NCBI GenBank assembly: GCA_003485325.1
Contig: DMZI01000068.1
Location: 44,244 to 108,243 of the forward strand
Source of the DNA: Desulfotomaculum sp.
GTDB lineage: Bacteria > Bacillota > Desulfotomaculia > Desulfotomaculales > Nap2-2B
Direction of reading: 5' to 3'
DNA: 64,000 nt
The notes beneath the pieces were generated by a model, which had not been told where the DNA came from, made no database searches, and saw nothing but the letters and a program-made list of their open reading frames with translations. Position numbers and translations under genes: made by a program. Below, piece by piece: positions 16,505 through 25,812 of this stretch. Numbering within the stretch: the first letter of the stretch is position 1; the number at the start of each line of letters is the position of its first letter.

Positions 16505-18835
16505 TTGAGCGAAAAACATTCCTATGTTGGAAAAAACCTTCAGAGAACTGACGTACTGGATAAGGTGACCGGGCGCGGCAAATTTACCGCCGACCTCAAA
16601 TTTTCTAACATGTTGTATGGAAAACTTATTTACAGCACGCATGCTCACGCGCGAATTTTAAATATCGACACATCCGAAGCTGAAAAACTGCCCGGTATAA
16701 AGGCCATTATTACCGCCAAAGACGTGCCCTCGATAAGATACGGGCTTAGCCCCGCCCGCTATGACGAAAACATATTTTGCATCGACACAGTCAAATTTTA
16801 TGGTGATAAAATAGGCGCTGTGTGTGCGATTGATGAAGATACGGTATATGAAGCCCTCAAGTTGATTAAAGTAGAATACGAAGCGCTGCCGGCCGTATTT
16901 ACTCCCGCTGAAGCGGCTGCAGAAGGCGCGCCGCAAATCTTTGAGGAATACCCGCGCAACCTTAACACAGAAATTCACCAGCATTTCGGTGATTGCGACA
17001 AAGCACAGGAAGAAGCCTACTACGTGCGCACCGACCGCTTTCAGGGACAACGCACGATACACGGCGTCATCGAACCACACTGCACAATCGCCTACTGGGA
17101 AGGGAAAAGAGTAATTGTTCATGCCGCCCACCAGTCAGTCCACTACCTGCAGCATCACCTAGCCCGGATTTTAGGAATGAAAGAAGGCGACATACGCGTA
17201 ATCACCCCCTATGTGGGCGGCGGTTTCGGCGGAAAACTCGATGTCAGCGGCCTGGATATTTCAGCCATTATCCTTTCCAAAATAACCGGCCAGCCGGTCA
17301 AAATGGCTTATGACCTGGAAGAAGTTTGGCTAAACGGCCGCGGCCGTCACGGCATGGATATGGAATACACCACCGGCGTAACCAAAGAAGGAAAAATCCT
17401 CTTCGTAAAAAATGAGATTGTCATAGACGGCGGCGCGTACACTGGTCTGGGTATAGCCTCGGCTTACTACGCGGGAGCCCTGCTGACCGTGTTGTATAAT
17501 TTCGATAACTACAAGTTTGACGCGTATAGGTACGTAACCAACCTGCCGCCCTGCGGCGCACAAAGAGGACACGGGCAGCCGCACCCGCGCTACGCTTTTG
17601 AAAGCCACTTGGATCACATCGCTGAAGATCTTGGTATAGACCCGATCGAGATACGTATAATCAATGCCCGCAAATCCGGTGATGTAACACCAAACGGATA
17701 CGAACTAAAGTCATATTTCTTGAAAGAAGCAAATGAACTGGCGCGGGACGCCTCCGGGTGGAAAGACAAGAAAGGCAAGATGGCCAAGGGCAGAGGCATC
17801 GGCGTCGGCAACGGCGGTTTTGTTTCCGGCGCGGGTTTCTGTCAGTACCGGACCGACCTGCCGCACTCGATAGCCATGATCAAAGTGTATGACGACGGTT
17901 CCCATGCGATCGTATATACCAATGCAGTCGATATTGGTCAGGGCAGCGATACGGTGCTCAGACAGATGGCCGCCGAGGGGATGGGTTATCCATACGACGA
18001 CATCTCTATCGTGTCCCATGATACCGACCTGGCTACCCTTGATTTTGGCGCTTATGCCAGCCGGCAGACCTTGATGGCCGGCTGGGCGGTAAAAAGAGCG
18101 GGAGAAGATGTCAAGAGAAAAATTCTTGAGATGGCGGCGGAAATGATTAAAGTCAAGGAGGATGGCGGTTACCGCTCGGGCAAGTTGATGCCGGAAGAAC
18201 TGGACTGCAGGGAAGGCATCGTATTTATGAAGCAGGAACCGGCTGTTAAAATAACCTTTGCCGAAGTGGCCCGTGCTTATTTTGTGAAAAACGGTTTGTT
18301 GATTGGGCGCGGCTATTACCACCCCGGCAAACTGGGCGGCCAGCACAAAGGGGCGGCGGTTGGCACGTCCCCGGCCTACAGCAGTGCGACCCAGGTTTCC
18401 GAGGTGACTGTTGATGAAGAAACCGGTATGGTAAAAGTTCTCAATACTTGGGACGTGCACGACAGCGGCGTCGCAATCAACCCGAATTTGTTGCACGGAC
18501 AGGTGCACGGCGCCTTTGCCATGGGCATTGGTGAGACCCTCTGGGAAAAAGTAATGTTTGATGAAAAAGGAAAACTGCTCAACGGGAACTATGCTGAATA
18601 CCGGCTGCCGACCGCGCTGGATATGCCGCCGGTGCATTCAATGATCTTGGATACTTTCGAACCCAACGGGCCTTATGGCGCGAAAGAAGTTGGCGAGGGC
18701 GCCACCACCCCGACCTTGGGTTGTGTTGCCAACGCTGTTTACGACGCCACAGGAGCCAGGGTATCCAGTCTGCCGCTTACTCCGGAGAAGGTCTGGCGCG
18801 CCATGAAGGAAAAAAGAGAGCGCGAAGAAAAGTAA
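16505..18835 (+). CDS. xanthine dehydrogenase-type molybdopterin-binding catalytic subunit
   Basis: 776-residue large subunit of a molybdenum hydroxylase. It has the N-terminal a/b hammerhead domain (LDKVTGRGKFTADL), the molybdopterin-contact motif GGGFGGK (238-244), the AQRGHGQP loop, GQGSDTVLRQMAAEG, and the catalytic Glu motif GAKEVGEGATTPT near residue 715. Neighbouring yqeB, yqeC and mocA suggest a selenium-dependent enzyme using the cytosine-dinucleotide cofactor. The adenine deaminase with a shared leader suggests a purine substrate. The TTG at 16505 is favoured (AAAGGA about 9 nt upstream); an ATG at 16496 is too close to that site. A remnant of a paralogue lies at 6190-6378. Confidence 0.92.
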   Translation: MSEKHSYVGKNLQRTDVLDKVTGRGKFTADLKFSNMLYGKLIYSTHAHARILNIDTSEAEKLPGIKAIITAKDVPSIRYGLSPARYDENIFCIDTVKFYGDKIGAVCAIDEDTVYEALKLIKVEYEALPAVFTPAEAAAEGAPQIFEEYPRNLNTEIHQHFGDCDKAQEEAYYVRTDRFQGQRTIHGVIEPHCTIAYWEGKRVIVHAAHQSVHYLQHHLARILGMKEGDIRVITPYVGGGFGGKLDVSGLDISAIILSKITGQPVKMAYDLEEVWLNGRGRHGMDMEYTTGVTKEGKILFVKNEIVIDGGAYTGLGIASAYYAGALLTVLYNFDNYKFDAYRYVTNLPPCGAQRGHGQPHPRYAFESHLDHIAEDLGIDPIEIRIINARKSGDVTPNGYELKSYFLKEANELARDASGWKDKKGKMAKGRGIGVGNGGFVSGAGFCQYRTDLPHSIAMIKVYDDGSHAIVYTNAVDIGQGSDTVLRQMAAEGMGYPYDDISIVSHDTDLATLDFGAYASRQTLMAGWAVKRAGEDVKRKILEMAAEMIKVKEDGGYRSGKLMPEELDCREGIVFMKQEPAVKITFAEVARAYFVKNGLLIGRGYYHPGKLGGQHKGAAVGTSPAYSSATQVSEVTVDEETGMVKVLNTWDVHDSGVAINPNLLHGQVHGAFAMGIGETLWEKVMFDEKGKLLNGNYAEYRLPTALDMPPVHSMILDTFEPNGPYGAKEVGEGATTPTLGCVANAVYDATGARVSSLPLTPEKVWRAMKEKREREEK

Positions 18836-18860
18836 TCCGGGCATTGTAGGGGGCTTTAAA

Positions 18861-19197
18861 ATGAACCAAAAAGAAATTGATGAAATCAATAAAACTATAC
18901 CTTAGATCTGATGACTGGCGTTGAAACCGCCGCCGGGACCATGTTGCTTGTTTCCAAAGATAGGTTTTGGCAAATTCATTTTTACATCAACCGTATCGAT
19001 AATGTAATGGTTAAATAATACCATTGCATTTCGATTATTGGGCGGTTTTGAAAATGTCAATGCAGCAAGAAAAGAATCAAGCCTAAAAGTTTTAAAGGAA
19101 CGGTTTTCTTTTGTTGCATTTAGGATAGTTTCAGTCCTTGATAGAGAAAAGCAGGTTTCTTTTGGAAGCCTGTTTTTTATTGCTTCGTTTAAAAAAT
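18861..19197 (+). pseudogene. possible frame-disrupted small gene
   Basis: GGGGG and an ATG at 18861 start a 14-codon frame (MNQKEIDEINKTIP) ended by TAG. The next frame continues protein-like text (DLMTGVETAAGTMLLVSKD, FWQIHFYINRIDN) to about 19013. The first frame then resumes (FRLLGGFENVNAARKE, LKVLKERFSFVAFRIVSVL) to a TAG at 19195-19197. Two compensating frameshifts could explain this as one broken gene of about 110 codons. I recognise no family, and an antisense open frame also exists, so this is tentative. The rest of 18836-19484 is AT-rich with nothing I can name. Confidence 0.28.
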
Positions 19198-19484
19198 AGG
19201 ACAAAAAATAATGGTCTGACAAAAGCAATGAAAAAAATTTCATTTTTTAAACCCAATCGGTCATGAACAGGTGACGAACCGCTATGGTATGCAGTAAAAG
19301 AATTACATATTATTTTATTTAAAGACTTAAAGTAACACCGGTTCCAGTTCATTTTTGCCGCCGGTTAGAAAAAGGTTTATGTAACCGGCAGGAGAATATT
19401 TAATGTATATAAAATTATGATCAGAGAACCTGCATATTATAGAGTATGCTTCTAGCAAGAAATGAATTGGGAAGGACAGGAAAA

Positions 19485-20294
19485 TTGAGAGATTCAAGGC
19501 CTATCGGTTTGTTTGATTCGGGATTGGGAGGGCTTACTGTATCCCGGGAAATATTCAGCCTGATGCCCGATGAATCAACCATTTACTTCGGGGATACACT
19601 GCATGTGCCCTACGGATCTCGCAGCATACAGGAGCTAATTAATTTTGCTGATCAAATAATTGCTTTTCTGGTAAGTTGTAATGTAAAATACATTGTCTTT
19701 GCCTGCAATACAAATTCATCGCTTTCTCTTCAGGCCATGAGAAAACGGTATCAAGTTCCCATGAAAGGCTTGATTGAACCAGGAGCGAAACTGGCCGTGA
19801 GCTCCACTGTGAATAAAAGGGTTGGCATCATCGCAACGGAGGCGACTGTAAACAGCCAGGCATACCAGCGCGCAATCAATTCATTGAATCCGTCTGTTTC
19901 TGTTTTTGCCCAGCCTGCCCCGCTTTTAGTTCCTCTGGTAGAGGCCGGGATGTCGGAAACCCAAAAGGTGTTTGACGCTGTATGTGAATATGTGAGTCCG
20001 TTAAAATCAGCTCATATAGATACTCTAATCCTCGGCTGTACCCATTATCCGTTTCTGCTTGCGCATTTCCGGAAGTGCCTTGGTCCGGAAATTGTTTTTA
20101 TCGATCCCGCTGCAGCAGCAGTTTTAGAATCAAAGGAAGATATGAGCAGTTTAAATCTGTTGAAAAAATCATCAAAGGTCGCTCCCAGTCATCGTTATTT
20201 TGTAAGCGGGGACCCTGCCGATTTTGCTTTTAAAGCAGAAAGCCTGGGTTGCGGCCGGATTACAGTTGAACGTATCGTGCTGGATAAGAGCTGA
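19485..20294 (+). CDS. murI: glutamate racemase
   Basis: Makes D-glutamate for peptidoglycan from L-glutamate with a two-cysteine acid/base mechanism. Motifs are RPIGLFDSGLGGLTV at the N-terminus, the first catalytic Cys in FACNTNSSL, and the second in LILGCTHYPFL. The C-terminus ends normally. The family begins right at the RPIG motif, so I prefer the TTG at 19485 (AAGGACAGGA upstream, about 269 residues) over the ATG at 19446, which has no visible ribosome binding site. A gene for a dehydratase-type Fe-S protein follows 41 nt later. Confidence 0.93.
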   Translation: MRDSRPIGLFDSGLGGLTVSREIFSLMPDESTIYFGDTLHVPYGSRSIQELINFADQIIAFLVSCNVKYIVFACNTNSSLSLQAMRKRYQVPMKGLIEPGAKLAVSSTVNKRVGIIATEATVNSQAYQRAINSLNPSVSVFAQPAPLLVPLVEAGMSETQKVFDAVCEYVSPLKSAHIDTLILGCTHYPFLLAHFRKCLGPEIVFIDPAAAAVLESKEDMSSLNLLKKSSKVAPSHRYFVSGDPADFAFKAESLGCGRITVERIVLDKS

Positions 20295-20335
20295 AAATCT
20301 TTTTTGAACTTTTACAAAGGTGATAGCTGGCGCTG

Positions 20336-21328
20336 ATGAACAGGGGTAAAATAGGGATTACAACAACAATACCTGTTGAAATTGTTTACTCTGCCGGATA
20401 TATTCCGGTGGATTTGAACAACTTGTTTATAAGTGACCCTGATGCGTTGACGCTTGTTGAAGAAGCTGAAATAGCGGGATACCCGCGTAATACCTGCGCA
20501 TGGATTAAAGGCCTTTACAGTATCGTATTAAAGCACAGGGATATACGGACCGTTATTGCAGTTACCCAGGGGGATTGCAGCAACACCCATGCCCTTATGG
20601 AAACATTGCAATTGGAAGGTGTACAAGTTATTCCTTTCGCGTATCCTTTTGATCGCGACAGGGATCTTTTAAAACTGCAGATAGAAAAACTAATGTCCTA
20701 TTTTGGTGTAAAGAATCAACAGGTTGAACCGGTCCGCGAGAAGCTCAACAAGATCAGGCGTAAGGTTTGGAAACTTGATCAACTTACATTTTCCGAAAAT
20801 GTAATCAGCGGCTGGGACAACCATTATTATCAGGTAAGCTGCAGCGATTTTAAAGGCAACCCTGAAAGATTCGAAAGTGAGCTGGACACTTTTTTATCAG
20901 GTTTAAAGGGGGCAGTTTTACCCGAGACAGAGATCCGGCTGGGATATGCCGGTGTGCCGCCGATCATAGGTGACTTGTACAGCTACATGGAGGAAAAGGG
21001 CGCCCGGATTGTTTTTAATGAAACACAGCGTCAGTTTACGATGCCCTTTGAGACACAGGATTTGGTTGAACAATATCGGTTATATACTTACCCGTACGGT
21101 ATTTTTTTTCGTTTGCAGGACATTCTGAGGCAGATCGAAAAACGTAAAATAGACGGCCTTGTCCATTATGCCCAGGGTTTCTGTTTTCGGCAGATAGAAG
21201 ACCTGATCATGAGAAAAAAAATAAATATTCCAGTGCTTACCCTGGAGGGGGACAAGCCCAATCATCTGGATGCACGGACACGAACGAGGATCGACGCCTT
21301 TTTAGAAATGATCAGCCGGTCTAAATAA
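20336..21328 (+). CDS. 2-hydroxyacyl-CoA dehydratase family protein (lone D-type subunit)
   Basis: 330 residues of the BcrC/BadD/HgdB type, which bind a [4Fe-4S] cluster and reduce or dehydrate CoA thioesters. Conserved Cys positions are seen in YPRNTCAWIKG, TQGDCSNTHAL and HYAQGFCFRQIED. Subunit C and the ATP-dependent activator normally encoded alongside are absent here, so the substrate is unknown and it may be one of the orphan members of the family. The ATG follows AAAGGTGAT. It is next to murI, possibly co-transcribed. Confidence 0.75.
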   Translation: MNRGKIGITTTIPVEIVYSAGYIPVDLNNLFISDPDALTLVEEAEIAGYPRNTCAWIKGLYSIVLKHRDIRTVIAVTQGDCSNTHALMETLQLEGVQVIPFAYPFDRDRDLLKLQIEKLMSYFGVKNQQVEPVREKLNKIRRKVWKLDQLTFSENVISGWDNHYYQVSCSDFKGNPERFESELDTFLSGLKGAVLPETEIRLGYAGVPPIIGDLYSYMEEKGARIVFNETQRQFTMPFETQDLVEQYRLYTYPYGIFFRLQDILRQIEKRKIDGLVHYAQGFCFRQIEDLIMRKKINIPVLTLEGDKPNHLDARTRTRIDAFLEMISRSK

Positions 21329-21331
21329 TTA

Positions 21332-21712
21332 GACATCCATGCTGCTACGCAGCACCAGCAGCAGGATGAAAAAGTAAGTATTCAGTAAAACCGTCCAAAG
21401 GGCACGGGTTGTCAAAGCGAACGACTTGCGAAGCTCCGGTAACATCAGATAAGCGAAGCGAGGGTAACCGGACAGCGATGCGAAACCAGCGGCTCTCTTA
21501 AGTTGTTATAAAAGCAGTCTTAATTCCAAAGTTAACAGGGCGATGTTGTTAGTTACTCATATGCCGCCTTTGCAGCGCCGCTAGTCCGGTCCGATGCAAG
21601 CTGCGCTGCTGTCGGTGCTTAAGCATCGGAGTAAGCGGTGACAATGCCGTGTCTATAGGACTCATTATATAAAAAACTAATTTTCAGGATGGATAGTTAT
21701 CAGGATAGTTGC
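21332..21712 (+). repeat. intergenic repeat, copy A
   Basis: This fills the gap before argG. Its reverse complement aligns over almost its whole length with 55066-55456. Block 2 is 21375-21493 (shared CCGTCCAAAGGGCACGG, AACGACTTGCGAAGC, GCGAGGGTAACCGGACAGCG), then about 65 nt of unrelated sequence, then block 1 at 21559-21655 (TGCCGCCTTTGCAGC, CTAGTCCGGTCCGA, GTCGGTGCTTAAGCA). Both edges carry short modules (GCAGCACCAGCAGCAGGATG and ATCAGGATAGTTGCC) that recur in the other copies. It has no coding potential. Confidence 0.85.
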
Positions 21713-21750
21713 CTATGGTACTATATAAAGGATAAAGGGGAGGAATGTAT

Positions 21751-22968
21751 GTGAAAAAAGTTGTCTTAGCGTACTCCGGTGGTCTTGATACTTCTATAAT
21801 TATTCCATGGCTTAAAGAAAACTATGATTGCCAGGTAATTGCAATGGTTGCCGATCTGGGCCAGGGCGATGAGCTTAACCTGATCGAGGAAAAGGCGCTT
21901 AAAAGCGGCGCCAGCAAAGTTTATATCCAGGATGTAAGAAAGAGATTTGTTGAAGAATATATTTTCCCGGCTTTAAAAGCCGGAGCAATATATGAAAGCA
22001 GATACCTTTTGGGTACTTCCCTGGCTCGCCCTTTAATAGCCCAGCAGTTGGTAGAAATAGCTGAAAAGGAAGGGGCCGAAGCGGTTGCCCATGGCGCAAC
22101 CGGCAAGGGTAACGATCAGGTGCGTTTTGAATTGAGCGTTAAAGCGCTGAATCCGCGTTTAAAAATTATTGCGCCCTGGCGTGAGTGGAAAATAATCTCC
22201 AGGGATGAAGCAATAGACTACGCCAATGCAAGAGGCATTCCCGTACCTGTAACAAAAGAGCGGCCATACAGCATGGACCGCAACCTCATGCACCTCAGCC
22301 ATGAGGGAGGACTTCTTGAGGACCCGGCCAATGAAATGCCTGCTGATGTCCTGATGCTTACGGTACAACCGGAAAAAGCGCCCGATAATCCTACCTATCT
22401 GGAAATTTACTTCGAATGCGGGTCGCCAAAAAAGGTTGATGGCATTGAGCTTGATCCCGTTTCTTTGTTGGAAAGATTGAACCTGATCGGCGGCGCCAAC
22501 GGAATTGGCATAGTTGATATGGTTGAGAACCGTCTGGTGGGAATTAAATCACGCGGCGTCTATGAAACGCCCGGCGGCACATTGCTTTTCATCGCGCACA
22601 GAGAATTGGAAAGCCTTTGTCTGGACCGGATGACCATGCATTTTAAAGAAATAGTGGCTTCGAGATACTCCGAGTTGGTTTATGAAGGGGTTTGGTTTGC
22701 GCCTTTAAAAGAGGCCCTGGACGCTTTTGTAGAAAATACTCAAAAGACAGTTACCGGAACTGTGCGTCTTAAATTATATAAAGGGAACTGTACGCCGGCG
22801 GGAGCGCTTTCTCCTTATTCATTATACGATCCCGAACTGGCCACTTTTGGGCGTGATCAAGCATATAACCAGGCTGATGCCACCGGTTTTATTAACATTT
22901 TCGGGCTTCCTCTAAAAGTTAGGGCGTTGATGGAGGAGAAAGCTGGTTTAAAGAATGGGTCAAAATAA
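21751..22968 (+). CDS. argG: argininosuccinate synthase
   Basis: Joins citrulline and aspartate using ATP in arginine synthesis. The 405 residues include the N-type ATP pyrophosphatase loop VVLAYSGGLDTS, HGATGKGNDQVRFEL, the SMDRNLMHLSHEGG segment and YETPGGTLL. I chose the GTG at 21751 because AAAGGGGAGG (21735-21742) has about 8 nt spacing to it; the ATG at 21745 would be too close. No argH follows in the window, so the pathway is split. Its 3' end overlaps wecB by 14 nt. Confidence 0.96.
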   Translation: MKKVVLAYSGGLDTSIIIPWLKENYDCQVIAMVADLGQGDELNLIEEKALKSGASKVYIQDVRKRFVEEYIFPALKAGAIYESRYLLGTSLARPLIAQQLVEIAEKEGAEAVAHGATGKGNDQVRFELSVKALNPRLKIIAPWREWKIISRDEAIDYANARGIPVPVTKERPYSMDRNLMHLSHEGGLLEDPANEMPADVLMLTVQPEKAPDNPTYLEIYFECGSPKKVDGIELDPVSLLERLNLIGGANGIGIVDMVENRLVGIKSRGVYETPGGTLLFIAHRELESLCLDRMTMHFKEIVASRYSELVYEGVWFAPLKEALDAFVENTQKTVTGTVRLKLYKGNCTPAGALSPYSLYDPELATFGRDQAYNQADATGFINIFGLPLKVRALMEEKAGLKNGSK

Positions 22969-24121
22969 AAAAATTCTTGTTGTATTTGGTACCAGGCCCG
23001 AAGCAATTAAGATGGCGCCGTTGATCAAGGAACTGGCCCGTTATCCTGAAGAGATCAACTGTCTCGTTGCCGTAACAGCCCAGCACCGGGAAATGCTTGA
23101 TCAGGTTCTTGATCTTTTTGGCATCCGGCCGGATTTTGATTTAAATATCATGAAATCCGAGCAGAGCCTTTTCGAGATTACTTGCAGGGTACTTTCAGGT
23201 CTGCAGGAAATATTTAATGAAGAACGTCCGGACCTGGCGCTTGTTCACGGAGATACAACAACCACATTTGTTTCAGCGCTCGCAGCCTATTATTTGCAGA
23301 TACCTGTAGGGCATGTCGAAGCCGGTCTGCGTACAGGTGATAAATATGCCCCCTTTCCGGAAGAAATTAACAGGCGGCTTACTGCGGGAATAGCCGACCT
23401 TCATTTTGCGCCGACCGGCCTGGCAAGGGACAACCTTTTAAAAGAGGGTATCAGCAGGGAAAAAATCTTCGTCACCGGAAATACTGTAATTGACGCGCTT
23501 TTTTTAACCTTAAAGGACAACTATAGTTTTAATAATAGCGTTTTAAACAACATAGACTATAAAAATCATAAGGTGATACTTGTAACTACACACAGGCGTG
23601 AAAATTTTGGCGGGCCAATGAAATCGGTTTACAGAGCGCTTAAAACAATTGTTGATTTATACCCCGAAGTGGAGGTTGTCTTTTCGGTACACAGGAATCC
23701 CGTGGTAAGAAACGCCGTTGCCGAATTGTTAAGTAATCTTAATCGTGTACATCTGATTGATCCGCTTGAGTATGAGCCATTTATTAACTTAATGAACCGC
23801 AGTTACCTTGTCCTTACTGACTCGGGCGGCCTTCAGGAAGAGGCCCCGGCCCTCGGTAAACCAGTGCTGGTCTTAAGAGATGTTACGGAAAGGCCTGAGG
23901 CAGTTTGGGCTGGAACGGTACGGGTTATTGGTACGCAATATGAAAAAATCGTTTCAGAGGTCCGGTTTTTGCTTGATGATCAACAGCATTACCAGAGGAT
24001 GTCTGAAGCAGTAAACCCGTATGGGGACGGGATGGCTTCCCAACGGATCTGCGGGGCGTTGTTCCATTATTTTGGATTTGCCGGGAACCCTCCCGAAGAG
24101 TACGTTGCGAATAAAAAATAA
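22955..24121 (+). CDS. wecB: UDP-N-acetylglucosamine 2-epimerase (non-hydrolysing)
   Basis: 388-residue enzyme interconverting UDP-GlcNAc and UDP-ManNAc for cell-wall polymers. Typical motifs: FGTRPEAIKMAPLI, TAQHREMLDQVL, VHGDTTTTF, GHVEAGLRTGD, PFPEEINRRL, TTHRRENFG, LTDSGGLQEEAPALGKPVLVLR. The ATG lies inside the end of argG. The gene stands before the ATP synthase operon, as its orthologue does in several Firmicutes. Confidence 0.95.
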   Translation: MGQNKKILVVFGTRPEAIKMAPLIKELARYPEEINCLVAVTAQHREMLDQVLDLFGIRPDFDLNIMKSEQSLFEITCRVLSGLQEIFNEERPDLALVHGDTTTTFVSALAAYYLQIPVGHVEAGLRTGDKYAPFPEEINRRLTAGIADLHFAPTGLARDNLLKEGISREKIFVTGNTVIDALFLTLKDNYSFNNSVLNNIDYKNHKVILVTTHRRENFGGPMKSVYRALKTIVDLYPEVEVVFSVHRNPVVRNAVAELLSNLNRVHLIDPLEYEPFINLMNRSYLVLTDSGGLQEEAPALGKPVLVLRDVTERPEAVWAGTVRVIGTQYEKIVSEVRFLLDDQQHYQRMSEAVNPYGDGMASQRICGALFHYFGFAGNPPEEYVANKK

Positions 24122-24213
24122 AATTGAATAAAAACTAAAATTTTAAAATATATATGCAGGATTTATGCTGTGCTCGTAGAAAATAATAATAAGATGGGTG
24201 AATCTGTAGAAAT

Positions 24214-24495
24214 ATGAAAACAAGGTCCCCAGAAAAGAACCAGGCAAAAAATGAAGATAAAAAAAACAATCAGAAACGGCAGATATTCAGTTACGCAAGG
24301 ATTTATGCACTGGCTTCTACAGTTGGATTTCAAATCGCCATACCTATAGTAGTTGGCATATTGGGAGGAAGGTATTTAGATCGTAGGTTTGGCACTGAGC
24401 CGTGGCTTATGGTAGTGTGTTTGTTCCTGGGGATCGTGGTAGGCATAGTAGGATTAGCAAAACTGGTAGAGGATTTTTTCGGAGAGGGGAAGTAG
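24214..24495 (+). CDS. AtpZ/AtpI-type small membrane protein of the ATP synthase operon
   Basis: 93 residues: a charged, Lys-rich N-terminus (about 30 residues), then two membrane helices with GFQIAIPIVVGILGGRYLDRRF between charged ends and a second at WLMVVCLFLGIVVGIVGLAKL. This is the AtpZ-like layout, found at the head of ATP synthase operons and linked to assembly or cation transport. The distance to the next gene is 1 nt. The ribosome binding site is weak. Confidence 0.75.
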   Translation: MKTRSPEKNQAKNEDKKNNQKRQIFSYARIYALASTVGFQIAIPIVVGILGGRYLDRRFGTEPWLMVVCLFLGIVVGIVGLAKLVEDFFGEGK

Positions 24496-24496
24496 G

Positions 24497-24910
24497 ATGA
24501 AGGATCTGCCTTTTGAACAAATGGCGGGCAGAACTTTAAAAATAGGCGCCTTTTTGCTGATTCCCTGTGTTATGATTTTAATTATAGATTATGCCTCAAC
24601 TGTAGCTTGGGGGCTGATTATAGGAATCGGAACAGGGATGTGGAATACTTACTTTCTTGTTAGAAGATCCAAGATTGCAGATCCAAAGGATGCATTTTTT
24701 AAGCATAAGCTGCAGCAGAGTTTAATGTCTGGGATTGCTCTTCGTCTCTTTACTACAATTGCCATGCTTTATTTGGCGGCGAAAATATCAATGGTAACTG
24801 CAATCGCCGCAGCGTCAGGAATATTTGCAATATGGGGGATATTTACAGCTATTGCAGCGGGTGTTCTGTTTAAAGAAGCAAAGACCGGTTATAAGACTTC
24901 CAAATTATAA
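24497..24910 (+). CDS. atpI: ATP synthase subunit I
   Basis: 137-residue membrane protein with about four hydrophobic segments, of the AtpI type that helps assemble the c-ring. Its position between the AtpZ-like gene and atpB supports the call; sequence conservation in this family is low. A good intrinsic terminator follows the stop at once, so it may end its own transcript rather than feed into atpB. Confidence 0.78.
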   Translation: MKDLPFEQMAGRTLKIGAFLLIPCVMILIIDYASTVAWGLIIGIGTGMWNTYFLVRRSKIADPKDAFFKHKLQQSLMSGIALRLFTTIAMLYLAAKISMVTAIAAASGIFAIWGIFTAIAAGVLFKEAKTGYKTSKL

Positions 24911-24936
24911 GACTTTGTTTTGCAAAGTCTTTTTTT
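24911..24936 (+). terminator. intrinsic terminator between atpI and atpB
   Basis: Perfect 7-bp stem GACTTTG/CAAAGTC with a 5-nt loop, followed by a run of seven T. It starts one base after the atpI stop. An AT-rich stretch follows (24937-25010) that could hold a separate promoter for atpB. Confidence 0.8.
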
Positions 24937-25024
24937 GAATTAAGATTTGTAAATATTTAATAGCTGTTTATATAATTAAATTATAAAATTTTATATATAA
25001 AGTTTACAGTAAAGGGGGTGATTC

Positions 25025-25771
25025 TTGTCGATGGACCTGCATGAGGTTGAGGAGAGTTTAAATTTTTGGCATTTTCCCCACACAGGCGCATGGCATTTAG
25101 GAACAGTTGGCAATTTCCCAATTGATCTTAATCCGAAAACATTGATTGTTACATGGCTTACAATGATTTTGGTTGCGGCTTTTGCAATTGTGGCAACGCG
25201 CAATATGTCCATGAAAAGGCCAAACTCGGCGCAGACTGCTTTTGAAATGGTTTATAATTTTGTCGGCGGTATTGTAAAAGAACAGATCACTGACCCGATA
25301 AAAGCAGCGGCGTTTCTGAGCATTCCCGTAACGTTTTTCATATTTATTTTGTTTTCTAACATATTAGGGCTGATACCCACACTTACTTCGCCAACAGCCG
25401 ATCTGAATACAACTGTTGGTTTGGCGCTAACTACCTTTTTGCTGTTTGAGTTTATGGGTATTTACTACAAGCGTGGAAAGCATTTTAAGCATTACCTGGA
25501 ACCATTTGTATTTTTTCTTCCAATTAATATCATCGAGGATCTATCAAAACCGATTACGCTGTCCTTCCGTCTTTACGGAAACATTTATGCCGGTGAAGTT
25601 TTACTTCTTGTAATCCTTGGGCTTATGCCGCCAGTTTTAAATTTTTGCGGTGGATTTGTCATTCCGGTGGTTTGGCTGGCATACAGCATTTTCGTAGGCT
25701 GTATTCAGGCGTTTGTATTTACTATTTTGAGTACGGTTTATGTGTCTCAGAAGATTAGTGATACACATTAA
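25025..25771 (+). CDS. atpB: ATP synthase F0 subunit a
   Basis: 248-residue membrane subunit that, with the c-ring, forms the proton path. Conserved signatures are LSFRLYGNIYAGEVLL, with the essential Arg, and the C-terminal helix pair AYSIFVGCIQAFVFTILSTVY. The TTG at 25025 follows AAAGGGGGTG; an ATG at 25031 is an alternative start. It is first of the eight structural genes a-c-b-delta-alpha-gamma-beta-epsilon. Confidence 0.95.
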   Translation: MSMDLHEVEESLNFWHFPHTGAWHLGTVGNFPIDLNPKTLIVTWLTMILVAAFAIVATRNMSMKRPNSAQTAFEMVYNFVGGIVKEQITDPIKAAAFLSIPVTFFIFILFSNILGLIPTLTSPTADLNTTVGLALTTFLLFEFMGIYYKRGKHFKHYLEPFVFFLPINIIEDLSKPITLSFRLYGNIYAGEVLLLVILGLMPPVLNFCGGFVIPVVWLAYSIFVGCIQAFVFTILSTVYVSQKISDTH

Positions 25772-25812
25772 ATTGAATAAGAATTCAGGTTCAGCAGAAA
25801 GGAGGGAGAGGA

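Noticed and set aside
17711..18637. 308-codon antisense open frame opposite the dehydrogenase large subunit
   Set aside because: It is a shadow of a strongly conserved gene on the other strand, with no own ribosome binding site or recognisable domain.
18902..19243. 113-codon minus-strand open frame after the dehydrogenase operon
   Set aside because: No recognisable domain; the plus-strand text across two frames looked at least as protein-like, so neither was called a gene.
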